The position numbers were made by a program, and so were the translations under genes. A stretch of 64,000 nt of DNA, taken from Incurvaria masculella (taxonomy: Eukaryota > Arthropoda > Insecta > Lepidoptera > Incurvariidae). Each line of letters starts with the position of its first letter. The stretch's first letter is position 1. The notes under the pieces are model-generated. The model did not search any database and was not told where the DNA came from. It was given only the letters and a program-made list of their open reading frames with translations. The stretch is from assembly GCA_946894095.1 (NCBI GenBank), contig OX335646.2, positions 19,710,077 to 19,774,076 of the forward strand, in the 5' to 3' direction. Positions 22,601 to 31,032 of the stretch are shown here, one piece after another.

Positions 22601-24843
22601 ATATGTCGATAACAATCACCTTAAATTTATCTGGTCATTAAATTGAAAAGATATTAAAGATACCGCACTCATGATTAGTTGCTTTTACAGCAGAGCAACG
22701 AGACCATAAATATAATCGTTTTGAGGCAAGTCAGCAAAATAAATTATTTTTTCTTACTAGCTAAAACATTAAATTTTCAGATGGCGGGCTTGCTGTGCCT
22801 CAACCGGGGACTTACGGTTCTAGACCTCTCCGCCAACGACATGTCTGGCCCCGCCGAGAAGGTCCTCGTAGCCGCCCTCGAGAAAAATAGGAGGATATTG
22901 AGGATTGACCTGCGGAATACGCGTTAGCTAACTAATTCAAATACATTTTCTTAGAAATTAAGTATTATTCTAGATTATTCTATGTATTTCCACGTACATT
23001 GTTGATCTACAAATGTGGTCTACTATGAATAAAAAAAAAGTTATAGTGACAACTATAACAGTTGGACAATGCGAATATTTTTGTAGATATTGATATGTTC
23101 TCTATGTACGTAATTTTGTTCATCAATCTGTCAGCCTCGGTAGCTCAGTGTGCGATGCCTTTCGATTCGATAAGTTGGGGAAGTACCTCTGAGCGCTGTT
23201 AAGTTCTGGATGGGTGACCATTTTCAACCGTTGGGGCTGGCTGTGGTTCGGATTCCGCGTAAAACTGTAGGTCCCCTTTCTTACTTACTAGGTGGTTTTC
23301 GTACCCGATCCGGTACAGGGGGCCCATTCAGGTAAGAGTGAGTTCGGGTTCGGGAGTGAGTTAACCTCAAAATAGTTGGGAACTATATTATTATTTTAAT
23401 AACGGAACCGTTATATATACTTCCAACGTAATTACGGGACCGACCAGATTTTTACCTAACTGTAATGATGTTCAAGAAGTGTGGAAACATTAACTATTTA
23501 AAAAGTGAGTTGATATTTAGTGACGAATTCGAACTCACTCTTACTCTGAATGTACCCCCTGGTGACTCACCGGTGAATCTGAATTTCAAGTATTTCATGT
23601 ATAGTATAGTATGACTTTTAACCGACTTAAAAAAAACCGGCCAAGTGCGAGTCGGACTCGCACACGAAGAGTTCCGTACCATCGTACAAGATTTAACACA
23701 AACAAATCAGGTTTTTTTGTATGGGGCCCCCCTTTATTTTTTATTATTTTAAAATTCTACCTATTTGTTGTTATAGCGGCAAAATAAATACACACTCTGT
23801 GAAAATTGCCTACCTGCCTACCTATTACGGTTCATGAGATACAGCCCTGTGACAGACGGACGGACGACGGACGGACGGACAGCGGAGACTTAGTAATAGG
23901 GGTTCCGTTTTCACCCTTTGGGTACGGAACCCTAAAAATGAGGAGATTCTGAATTCGTCGAAATTTTATTTTTAGTTTATTATTAAGACTAAGGTGGCAT
24001 TTCGACCGCTCGTCTTTTAAAAATAGAAACCTAACAGTTTTAAGTAGAATGTCTAAATCGAGTTGCACCGCAGTATTTATATCGCATTCGTCGCATTATG
24101 TTGACGCGTTTTACTACAACTAGTGGCGCCATCTATTCCACCTAACCAGTAACTCCCATGCGTCGGGACTGGCGGCCCCTAAAAAAAAAAGGAAAGAGAT
24201 ATGCCATCCATCTAGCGCGCTTACTATGAGACGCGCCATTTTCTAAAACTATCAACTCAACTTAAACGTACATGCCACAAGCAAACATAGTCGCAGACGT
24301 ATTGGAGGGTTTGAGTGGGTGGTAATGGTAGCTGACTTGGCGAACGCATTTCTGGGCGCGTGATGGCGATGTTTGGATGTCTGGCTTAGGATGCACGGCC
24401 GGCTTCCCATACGTGACGATTACATGCACACTTTGTTCATACGGTGGGGTTGCGTTAACGACCACATGCCACTTTCCCTTTTTTTTTCTCCTTTTCAGTG
24501 ACCGGGCCGCTGGCACCCTTTCAGTTGTAGTGAAGTCGGCGCACTACTCGTCAACATAATGTTTTCCTCGGAAATATGAAAAGTGATAACGCGCCAAGTT
24601 AGAGATCGTTGAATTAGACCCTAACTATATGGATGTTTTCTCCCAGGAATATCGGATGAGACGGCACAGCGGGTCGCCGCGCTGTTGGAGCGCAACGTGC
24701 GGCTGGCGGACAAGGATACGGAGGTAAGCGACGAGATCCCGCCGCTCTACCTCGACCAGCCGGAATACCTCGTGTGGGACTACAACCCCGACAACCCCGC
24801 GCACCTGCCGGGCCGCTACCCACCACGCGTCGCCGAGGTGTAG
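16413..24843 (+). CDS. TCTE1: Dynein regulatory complex subunit 5 (DRC5/TCTE1-like), complete gene of six coding exons
   Basis: Six exons join in phase: 16413-16694, 18062-18229, 18892-19450, 20440-20567, 22781-22922, 24647-24843 (1476 nt, 491 residues plus stop). The family is a leucine-rich-repeat protein of the nexin-dynein regulatory complex of motile axonemes, needed for normal sperm flagellar beating. Seen here: an N-terminal region with LYPADIPLKLSVPYIK, then DEQYWKRSFAVKWP across the exon 1-2 join, then leucine-rich repeats from about residue 180 to 440 (VEQLDFAHCMIGDAG, LKLLSLCNNRFGEEG, LTVLDLSANDMSGPA, LRIDLRNTRISDE). The C-terminal tail has LDQPEYLVWDYNPDNP. The length is close to the roughly 500 residues of the mammalian protein, from memory. 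Introns 1, 2, 3, 5 have GT-AG borders; intron 4 appears to be GC-AG. The ATG at 16413 is the first in frame and gives a family-like N-terminus. The gene is divergent from a minus-strand gene 1.2 kb upstream. Family identity is confident; intron 4 is less certain. Confidence 0.88.
16757..17080 (+). mobile_element. Hybrid-head SINE in DRC5 intron 1
   Basis: TCAGCCTCGGTAGCCCAGTG head, AAGATGGGTGACC 5S-like block, CGTGGTTCGTATTCCGCG, then the body to GGTCCTGGCATGGCATGG. It starts 62 bases after the exon 1 donor. Confidence 0.72.
17081..18061 (+). other. Rest of DRC5 intron 1, nothing recognised
   Basis: AT-rich with no repeat arms seen. Confidence 0.4.
18062..18229 (+). CDS. TCTE1: DRC5 exon 2 (residues 95-150)
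   Basis: 56 codons in phase 0, preceded by CTTTTTAAAG and followed by GTGAGA. It encodes DEQYWKRS and a tryptophan-rich segment WKEYFLSVAVQEYLEC. An 82 bp part (18108-18189) is repeated in the following intron. Confidence 0.85.
18270..18351 (+). pseudogene. Intronic in-frame partial duplicate of DRC5 exon 2
   Basis: These 82 bases align without gaps to 18108-18189 of exon 2, at roughly four fifths identity by eye. The offset is 162 bases, a multiple of three. The translation is RQEVGVLFWKAQFLLVAVQE against RQELGVPCWKEYFLSVAVQE in the exon. The frame runs open from exon 2 through the donor and into this copy, and stops at TAG 18374-18376. It has no obvious acceptor of its own. It is either a decayed duplicate or part of an intron-retention isoform. 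Confidence 0.75.
18377..18891 (+). other. Rest of DRC5 intron 2
   Basis: 18420-18620 is GC-richer than usual (GAGTCCGACCTCAATGTCGA) but not identified; possibly a decayed retroelement. Confidence 0.3.
18892..19450 (+). CDS. TCTE1: DRC5 exon 3 (first leucine-rich repeats)
   Basis: The largest exon, 559 bases, after the acceptor TTTCATTTCAG and before GTCAGT (phase 1). It is strongly GC-rich compared with its flanks. It begins VSPYIFSVSLSQLQ and carries two or three ribonuclease-inhibitor-type leucine-rich repeats. Confidence 0.87.
19451..20439 (+). other. DRC5 intron 3
   Basis: A faint SINE-like piece at 19890-20060 (GTCTATCCAGTTCAATGCAG, CAAGGTCCTGACG) and the hairpin at 20316. The rest is unassigned. 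Confidence 0.35.
20316..20351. other. Perfect 15 bp hairpin in DRC5 intron 3
   Basis: ATAGAAATGTAAGCC, loop TGTCAA, GGCTTACATTTCTAT. It lies about 90 bases before the exon 4 acceptor. No longer repeat arms are seen around it. Confidence 0.7.
20440..20567 (+). CDS. TCTE1: DRC5 exon 4 (leucine-rich repeat) with apparent GC donor
   Basis: Acceptor TGTGTTGCAG; the split codon completes an aspartate in LDLKLNLMSANS. It then reads LVVSACGLRGDSAEK. The only 3' border that keeps the frame into exon 5 is AAG followed by GCTAGA, a GC donor. The nearby GT sites give phases 1 or 2, which do not match the exon 5 phase. Confidence 0.75.
20722..20950 (-). repeat. (CCGT)n repeat in DRC5 intron 4
   Basis: AAAAACCGGCCAAGTGCGAG through the body to the GACAGACGGACAGACG microsatellite; the 5' part is missing. 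Confidence 0.75.
21989..22155. mobile_element. Foldback element in DRC5 intron 4
   Basis: Left arm AAATAACAGATTTAAAAAAC ATTGAAC to GTAGAAGGTGGTACAAAAGC; right arm GTGCTATTGTACCGCCTTCT to TTCAATGTTTTTTTAAACTG TTAT. About 67 paired bases with a 30-base loop. Confidence 0.7.
22156..22780 (+). other. End of DRC5 intron 4, nothing recognised
   Basis: Includes TTTTAAGTCGGTTCAAAATG, common at lepidopteran repeat edges; no full element defined. Confidence 0.3.
22781..22922 (+). CDS. TCTE1: DRC5 exon 5 (leucine-rich repeats)
   Basis: Acceptor AAATTTTCAG. It reads MAGLLCLNRGLTVLDLSAND and ILRIDLRNT, then a phase 1 donor GTTAGC. If the donor is not used the frame stops at once (CGT TAG). This explains why the exon looks like a C-terminus in isolation. 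Confidence 0.83.
23128..23282 (+). mobile_element. Hybrid-head SINE, 3'-truncated, in DRC5 intron 5
   Basis: CAGCCTCGGTAGCTCAGTG head, TTAAGTTCTGGATGGGTGAC, GTGGTTCGGATTCCGCG, CTGTAGGTCCCC; ends abruptly. Confidence 0.7.
23316..23561 (+). mobile_element. MITE in DRC5 intron 5 (CAGGGGGCCCATTCAGG ends)
   Basis: Left CAGGGGGCCCATTCAGGTAA GAGTGAGTTCG; right CGAACTCACTCTTACTCTGA ATGTACCCCCTG. The inner part includes AATAACGGAACCGTTAT and ACCAGATTTTTACCTAAC. An inverted copy is at 34119-34349. Confidence 0.75.
23629..23935 (-). repeat. (CCGT)n repeat in DRC5 intron 5, full copy
   Basis: A full copy on minus, from AAAAAACCGGCCAAG to GGGTACGGAACCCTA. Confidence 0.8.
24255..24500 (-). repeat. Unclassified 0.23 kb repeat family, copy 1 (DRC5 intron 5)
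   Basis: On minus: GGCATGTGGTCGTTAACGC, CCGTATGAACAAAGTGTGCA, CCAATACGTCTGCGACTATG and TTTGCTTGTGGCATGT. Shares block order with 41895-42115 and 45015-45225. No coding or terminal repeat signature beyond ACATGCCAC near both ends. Confidence 0.65.
24647..24843 (+). CDS. TCTE1: DRC5 exon 6 (C-terminus and stop)
   Basis: Acceptor TTTTCTCCCAG. The split codon gives arginine, then ISDETAQRVAALLERN, then a proline- and tyrosine-rich tail ending in valine and TAG. Codon use is GC-rich like exons 3 to 5. Confidence 0.85.
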
Positions 24844-24888
24844 AGTGTGACCATTCACGTGGAGATATGAACGACAATCTTTTTTTTA

Positions 24889-24894
24889 AATAAA
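24889..24894 (+). terminator. Polyadenylation signal of DRC5
   Basis: AATAAA 46 bases after the stop codon, followed by a T-rich stretch (TTTTGTTTTTAATATG). It is the first such hexamer after the stop and gives a very short 3' UTR. Confidence 0.65.
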
Positions 24895-25456
24895 TATATT
24901 TTAATTTTGTTTTTAATATGTTTTTTTTATTTCCGACAACCTCATACTACTCATAGTTGAAAGTCTTAATCGTAGTAAAGGCTTCCCAGTCTTTTCCCCA
25001 TTCCGAAATGGAAAGATCATGTTTAAATAAATTTTTTTAATGAAATAAGGACACATATGTAGAAGCAGAAGATTGAAAATGTGTTTGATTAAAAAGAACG
25101 TTATAAAATTGTCATACTAACTTAAAAAGTTACGAACGAACTTAAACAAATCTTATCTGTATCTTCTCTTCTTCTTCTCTACTTACATAAAAGGGAACGT
25201 CTGTCCACATGCGAGAGGTAATCTCCGTAACCACAAAACAGATCAAGATGCGATTTAAACCAATTTAAAGAGAACATCGCGGAGCTCGCTTTAAGGTACA
25301 TACCATCACGCTAAATATCCTAAGGGCTGAGCAATATCAATGAAATTACTCTCAAACAAAATTAATACCATCCCGTGGCGTATAGTGGCGTTACTTGCGG
25401 CGTCATTTTGACCGCTCTCTCTAAAATAGAAACAATTCACTATTTTCGCACTAAAT
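24895..25456. other. DRC5 3' flank, nothing recognised
   Basis: AT-rich spacer. Confidence 0.35.
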
Positions 25457-25556
25457 GTCAGAAAGCGGATGGCGCAGGGCGAAATACCGACTCTTCTATA
25501 CGTATTTTGTTCGGAAGGGGATAGGTTCGAATCCTGATAGCCTCAATTTTTTTTTT
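25457..25556 (+). pseudogene. tRNA-like sequence followed by a T run
   Basis: GGATGGCGCAGGGCG resembles an A box, GGTTCGAATCC is a perfect B box, and 10 or more T follow. The arms do not fold into a complete cloverleaf by eye. It is a Pol III-like unit, either a tRNA relic or a short SINE. Confidence 0.4.
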
Positions 25557-26217
25557 CAGTTTTTTACATTTTATTGTTTATGGGGTCTCGCATATAATTA
25601 TAGCATGGATTAGACTTAATAGATATACACATATCATTCCGTCCACATGTTCGAGGTAAACTCCGTAATCACACCAATGTAAGGAGTATAGATCTCTGCT
25701 CCCACTATCAAATCAAATAAAAAACCATTTATTCTTCATACACACAGTAAGATTTATAACATAAAAGTAACACAATGAGTTAGTAAGTACTTATGAAGAA
25801 AAGGGGCCATCTCAGCATAAGTTGCATTTCACTCGGTGAACAGCAACGCTGATTTACGTCTGGTCCCTAAAACAATAAAATAAAAAACAAATCCTTATAA
25901 ATATCATATCTGTTGAAACGTATACAAAAAAGAGAGGAAAAAATCAAATAAGCAACACAATATAAAAAAGAGAGAAAACCAAATATCAAAAAGTATTACA
26001 CACACATCTGTTAAATCACATTTGAAGAAAAGAAAGCAAAATTTGCAAACTAGCTAAACATCTACATAGTCACCCAAGCACTAATTTTAAGAGTGCTTTA
26101 TTGACTTTTAAGAAGCCACGCTTGATCAAAATGGAACTATAGGATACATAAAATCACCCTAAACAGCCTATGGCAGTATCAAATAAAGTACACTCTCATA
26201 GAAAAGAATAACTTCTA
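25557..26217. other. Unassigned; possible LINE 3' tail
   Basis: AAATCAAATAAAAAACCATT TATTCTTCATACACACAG resembles the 3' tails of CR1-type LINEs; no coding part. Confidence 0.3.
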
Positions 26218-26450
26218 TCCGGGTAGAGATGGCGCCACATTCATGTAGTCGATTAGTATTAGCATTTAGAAGATCATGGCACGATAGATGGCGCTGTGAA
26301 ATGAAATATTTAATTGAAAATTGCAGCAAGACCGAAATTCGGCAAATATTTTCGCCGCAACTATTTACTATGGCATTATATAACTTATAATATAATTATA
26401 TTCTTTGCTTTCTGTGTACAATAACTTTGTATAGGCCAGAACAGCATTAA
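26218..26450 (+). repeat. Diverged relative of the 11.9 kb foldback MITE
   Basis: Contains GATAGATGGCGCTGTGAAAT and ends CTGTGTACAATAACTTTGTA then GGCCAGAACAGCATTAA, which parallels the right end of the 11.9 kb element. Confidence 0.4.
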
Positions 26451-26927
26451 ATAAGGCACGGGGAACTATCTTTTGTCTCAAAGATGATCGTGAGGCGTTT
26501 GTTTGAAATTTGTATGGGTAACCCATTATATCTTCAAACTAGGTATATGAAAACGCACCTGTTTTTTAATGAATAGTTTATATGTTTTCGGTAAAGAAAT
26601 GGCGCTATCGCTGATTGCATTTATGCATCTTCTTTCGAGACTCCCTAATTGTACCTAATTTGTATCGCATGAGTTTATTATTCCCGCAACTTTAGGACTA
26701 ATTAGCATCAGGCAAAATTATGAAAGGGGTGTGCAAATAAGCAGTGATTTGAAATGTTTATAAATTAAGATCCGATATAGACCTTTTGGTTTCCACGTCT
26801 AGCCTGATTCTGCTCACAACTTAAAAGCTACATGAAATCACTCTAAATTACCAGAGCGGTGAGCAGTGGGGTGAAATGCTTATAACTTGGGAACCACTCA
26901 CCCGATTTATATGCGAATTTAATCTAA

Positions 26928-27123
26928 GTTTGGCGTCTCTGAGTGCGCTCCAGTTACGGATGGGTGACCGTGTTTGATGTTGAGGCTGGCTGTGGTTTGT
27001 ATGCCACGTAAAGCTTTTTTTCACCATTCGTAGGGTTAATTCCGCCTGGGATGATACATAGGTACCATCGCATAGAAGGAATGCATCAACGGGGCATGAA
27101 TATTGTCGTGTTTTAGATCCATT
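26928..27123 (+). mobile_element. Hybrid-head SINE fragment abutting the mariner relic
   Basis: TTACGGATGGGTGACCGTG, GGCTGGCTGTGGTTTGTATG and CCGCCTGGGATG, ending TTTTAGATCCATTT. Head truncated. Confidence 0.62.
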
Positions 27124-27650
27124 TTAACGTGGAAGTACCAGTTACCAGAACCTTCCCGGGTAACCTCGGAAACATGTTTTTCATCTTCGACAGCCTCTTC
27201 GGGTGATGACAATCGTTGGCCACGTAGTGGTTCAACATTTTTGGGAACAGAATAATGTCACAAGGTGCCAAGTCGGAACTGTATGCAGGATTACTCATAA
27301 GTTCTACGTTTTTAACCTTTGAAAATTCGGATGTCTGCATGACCGTCTGAGAACTGGCATTGTTGTGGTGCAAAAAAATGCTGCGTTTACTGTTATTTTT
27401 ATGAAGTTCGTCATTTACTTCCAGCAAACAGATGGTGTTATACAAATCACTATTCACAGTCCCCAAAGCAACAGTCTGCATGCCTGTCTGTTTCATCTTA
27501 CGGCACACATCATTTATATTTTTATAGTATAAAGCTGACCATCACGAAATTAGTCACAAGATTGACGCGATAGTCCCCTTTCCATCACCATTCATCGCCA
27601 GAAGCAGTTTGAGTCCGAGCAAGGATTTGCTGAGCCGTCAAATTACACTT
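27113..27650 (-). pseudogene. Mariner (DD34D-type) transposase remnant
   Basis: Minus-strand frame with TVNSDLYNTICLLEVNDEL, then FLHHNNASSQT and PAYSSDLAPCDIILFPKM. These correspond to the second catalytic Asp region (mariners usually have HHDNASSH; here the Asp is Asn) and to YSPDLAPxDFxLFP with the third Asp. Only the C-terminal half remains, with stops upstream of 27508. A SINE tail abuts it at 27123. An inactive relic. Confidence 0.8.
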
Positions 27651-27794
27651 AAAATCGTATAAAATAATGCTATGAATGAACATTTTCTTAAGTTAATACC
27701 ATGGTGATATAGACACGCATTTTTTTTTAAATGACGCCACAATGCAAAAACAAGTCACAGTCAAAGCAAACAAGACAAAACAGCCTAAGAACCG

Positions 27795-27885
27795 ATTGCA
27801 CGAAGAGAGGGATGGGTTAATCAATGTTCAAACACGTCACTTTCAGTGAACCGCATAGAGTTCCTTCCATACTGTCCATACAAAG
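27795..27885 (+). repeat. Fragment of the 36 kb MITE core
   Basis: GATTGCACGAAGAGAGGGAT, TTAATCAATGTTCAAACACG and GTGAACCGCATAGAGTTCC match 36517-36590. Confidence 0.6.
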
Positions 27886-27999
27886 TGACGCGTTTAACTT
27901 GACGATGATTTTGATTTTTTCCCTTTCGTGCACACGGCCCTATGAGTTATAATACCAAATTACTTAATTACTTTTAAGATATTATTTAGCTAAGTGGCC

Positions 28000-28237
28000 A
28001 GTTCCGAAAACTTATAGTGCGCCCTATGTATTATAAATGGGAATGTTAGAATATTTCTTATTTAATTAATCCATATCGGCTCCACCCGTTATGATTAAAA
28101 AGTAGCAGATAAATAACATATTTATTGACCAGCCTTTTCGACCAGCCCTTTGGGCTACTTTTTATCTAGGAAATAATTCAGCTCGACATCAGTCCAAAAG
28201 GACATGGACCCGAGCGGAGCCGGGTACCGCAGCTAGT
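28000..28237 (+). mobile_element. Helitron-like 3' end, copy 1
   Basis: Ends with the short hairpin ACCCG-AGCGGAGC-CGGGT, then ACCGCAGCTAGT at 28237 followed by T-rich DNA. A hairpin about 10 bases before CTRRT is the Helitron 3' signature. Shared text with the 48 kb copy: CAGTCCAAAAGGAC, TCGGGCTGA-type and AAATAATTCAG. The 5' limit is approximate. Confidence 0.5.
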
Positions 28238-28369
28238 TAATAATAATTGTACGAATTATCACACTTCTAGGGTTGCATGGGGGAATGTCTAGGCTGGCAG
28301 TGCCTTTGATATTTGTGAACGTTGTTGTATTTTTTAAAAAATATTGGCTACTTTTACCTTTATAAAATT

Positions 28370-29395
28370 AGGTCGGCAGAAAATGATTGTTGAATTTTAA
28401 TGCTTAGAAAAAAAATACCACAAGTTTTTAATAATGATGTTATTTGGTTAACTGAAGCACGGTTTATTAAAAATTGCAACAACATGCTAAATGAAACATT
28501 GCATTTTAAGACAATCATTGTTATTGTTCGATATTGCCTCCTTTGGCACGAATGATGGCACCAAGTCTTCCGGCAAAGGCATTGCAGGCTGCACGGGGTA
28601 TTCTGGGTTTGCGGTAATCTGTTCCATTCCCGATGGAGCGCTGCCTTCAGCGTATCTACACTTTCATATATTTTTGTTGACACAGCAACCTCCAAAATGA
28701 CGAGCTTTGTGGGACGGTGCTGAGTCTTGTTGGAACGTCCAGCTGTTCGTACCGAATTGCTTACGTGCCCATGGTTGACTTTGCTACACTTGCTGGTTGA
28801 CTTTGACGCCCTTCTTAATACACACGAGTGGGCAGCGATCATTTTTGGTTATTGCAGCCCGGACAATAACAGAAGCAGGCGTTTGCTTACGAACGGCAAC
28901 TCTATCGCCTAAATTCTTGTTGGACTTGCCCTGTAGCCAAACACGATCATTTTGTTTGTTTACTTACTGTTGGAAGGAAACATTTTTTTATAAGAAAAAA
29001 CTATATTTTGCTGATCACTACGTTCGTGCAAAGCTTTCAGTGCCTTGAGCTCTTTATAGTCGGACTGCCTTCTGCGTTGAAGTAATATGGTGTACTTGCA
29101 TGCCTTCAGTTTCAGTTATTTTTTAAGTATGCGCCGAATACTTGAGTCGGATACTTTCAGACTTTTTCGCCAATTTTGCAGCACTCTGGCGAGGATTTAT
29201 TTGAATTCAAGCCTTCACTTTTCGAACGATGACTGGTTGTGATTTTCCGGCCAAATGCAAATCGATCACATTGTCACGTTTAACACCCCTTGTCAAAATG
29301 TATTATCACATTCAAATTTGTTCCCGCTCTTTTCGCTCACTTTAAAACAATAAAACAAACTGACGTTTCACCAAAATTTAGCGTGCTGTCATTAT
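28370..29395 (-). pseudogene. Tc1-like transposase relic, multiply frameshifted
   Basis: Read on the minus strand over several frames: an N-terminal helix-turn-helix region (29300-29150, NPRQSAAKLAKK), a middle part (ANACFCYCPGCNNQK region, 28930-28840), then WTFQQDSAPSHKARH (28740-28695), the second catalytic Asp of Tc1-like elements, and VSTKIYESVDTLKAALHREW (28690-28620) near the C-terminus. Frameshifts and stops break every domain. The terminal inverted repeats could not be pinned down. Confidence 0.78.
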
Positions 29396-29639
29396 TATGT
29401 TGATAATAGAAGCAGTGTGAAGTTAGTAACAGTTCGAGTGACGGACCCAGTAGACAATACCCTCAACTCACTTCATTTAGATTCAAAGGCATTCTGCGTG
29501 AAACATTTGAACAAAATTTATCCCAAAAACGCCATTAAGGTTGGTTACACATTTGATTTAAAGCAACGGAATGTCGTATTTAAAATATATCAAAATTACT
29601 GGTTGAATTTCCGTATTCAGTGGCATGTACGTAGAGGTA

Positions 29640-29860
29640 GTTTCGGTCGGTAATGACAGTGTCACCCGCTGCGGGAGGGAAGATTCCCGCCCTAGCGCAT
29701 CTCGCGAGTGCCGCCCGCCCTCGCATCCCGCGAGTGATCTCCGCCCTCCAGTTCGCTCGCAGCCTCGCGCCCGCTCGGCGTCCCGCCCGCACGCCGCCGC
29801 CGCCGCCGCGCCGTCGCCGCGCCGCGCCGCCTGCCCGCGCTCTCTAACTTCGCACAACTT
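29640..29860 (+). promoter_or_regulatory. GC/CpG-rich block, probable start region of the nAChR gene
   Basis: About 200 bases that are mostly C and G with very many CpG (runs of CCGCCGCCG near 29793-29830), in flanks that are AT-rich. It lies 1.1 kb upstream of the signal-peptide exon on the same strand. Both strands are open over part of it, an effect of GC composition rather than coding. Likely 5' UTR/promoter. Confidence 0.45.
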
Positions 29861-30947
29861 TTAACTCATTTTTTTTTAAATAAATCACGAGTCCGGTGAT
29901 TAAATTTCGAGTTAAATTTGGTTTAAAAATATGTTGAAATATACTCCTTAATTATTATTCACAGTGATTTGAAGTTTTAAATTAAAGTGTATAGTTTACA
30001 ATTTAAAAAAACGAATTTGTTAAAGTCAAAAGTTGTATATTTTTTATAAAAGGTGTTATATGTGCGTACCGTCAAAGCTACTATTGTACATACTTGAAAC
30101 AAACAAGATTGCAGAAAAAAATATCAATGTCAATACATCAGTCAATAGGCTGTTTGAAATAAATATGAATCTGAAAGTAATAACATTTGAGCTGCACGGC
30201 TTCGAAATTCATTATTTACGTCGAATAGCATTTCATTTCAGTAACCAAGTTCATTTCATTTCATTTGTTTATTCAATTTCTGGTAGTCAAACTACACCAA
30301 GTCATGTCACAATTTAATTGATCCGCGGATTCGATAAACCAGTGAAGAAGAACCCGCAAAGAAACTTCACTGATCTATAAGTTATGATTTTTTCTTTCTT
30401 TTATGATTTCTCTTTGTCTACATTAATGATAAATATAATTATGATTTCATACCTAAATGCTACTGCCAAACTTACATTTTTTGTTGTACGGTCTAAGGCA
30501 AAGAACTAAGAACTACGAGGAAATGGTACCTCCCTCATTTGTTACTCTCTTAGTATTATAAAACGTTTTATATATACATACATACATACCTTCCAACAGC
30601 CATTGCTGTAAATGAAAACATTCATGGCTACCATGACCCACCAAAAAATGCTTCCCATTTTTTTATAAAATGTAGTGGTACATTTTGGTGTAATATAATT
30701 TTCCTCCCAGTTTATTTCCGATTGAAGTGACTTTTGAGATTATTCACGCTCGAACAGTGTACAATTCGGAACCATATAACGCAATCATCAGTCCTAGGGA
30801 ACAAATCTGGAACGTGATGAAATTATTTCCATGTTTAAATCAAAATCCACTAGATGTTACAATGAAAATATGAGAAGTTGCATCGGATGTCCATCGGCAA
30901 CGGGAGAAGTGACCCACCCCAGGAGAGCCTTGTGGTCACGTTCCAAA

Positions 30948-31032
30948 ATGGCGCAGGCGACTGCAGCCGCCGCGGCACCACCAGCCCGCACTTGGTTCAC
31001 GCTCCTGTTGCCGGTGCTGTGTGTCTGCACAG
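30948..31032 (+). CDS. Nicotinic acetylcholine receptor subunit, exon 1 (signal peptide)
   Basis: ATG at 30948 in AAAATGG context, 28 codons plus one base, ending ACAG before GTTCGT. It encodes MAQATAAAAAPPARTWFTLL then LPVLCVCTG, a typical signal peptide. An in-frame ATG further upstream (30831) would put 39 residues before the signal, so 30948 is preferred. The phase 1 end matches the phase of the exon at 50279. The link rests on phase and family architecture (a signal exon before the first extracellular exon), since 19.2 kb lie between. Confidence 0.7.

Larger units (their letters stand above)
20568..22780 (+). other. DRC5 intron 4, non-canonical GC-AG, with repeats
   Basis: Intron of 2.2 kb. 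It holds an inverted (CCGT)n-repeat copy (20722-20950), a pair of similar 28 bp direct repeats (21548-21575 and 21583-21610, each starting GGCTCCGCAAG), and a foldback element (21989-22155). I see nothing coding in the rest. Confidence 0.6.

Noticed and set aside
22679..22780. Upstream in-frame extension of DRC5 exon 5 (after a TTTTACAG acceptor)
   Set aside because: The extra residues break the leucine-rich-repeat pattern, whereas the AAATTTTCAG acceptor keeps it.
24614..24877. Minus-strand frames over DRC5 exon 6
   Set aside because: Shadows of the GC-rich exon; they read through repeats of Arg/Gly/Pro without domain.
29558..29864. Several overlapping frames in the GC-rich block on both strands
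   Set aside because: Stop codons are rare there because of base composition; the residues are low-complexity Arg/Ala/Pro with no start or splice context.
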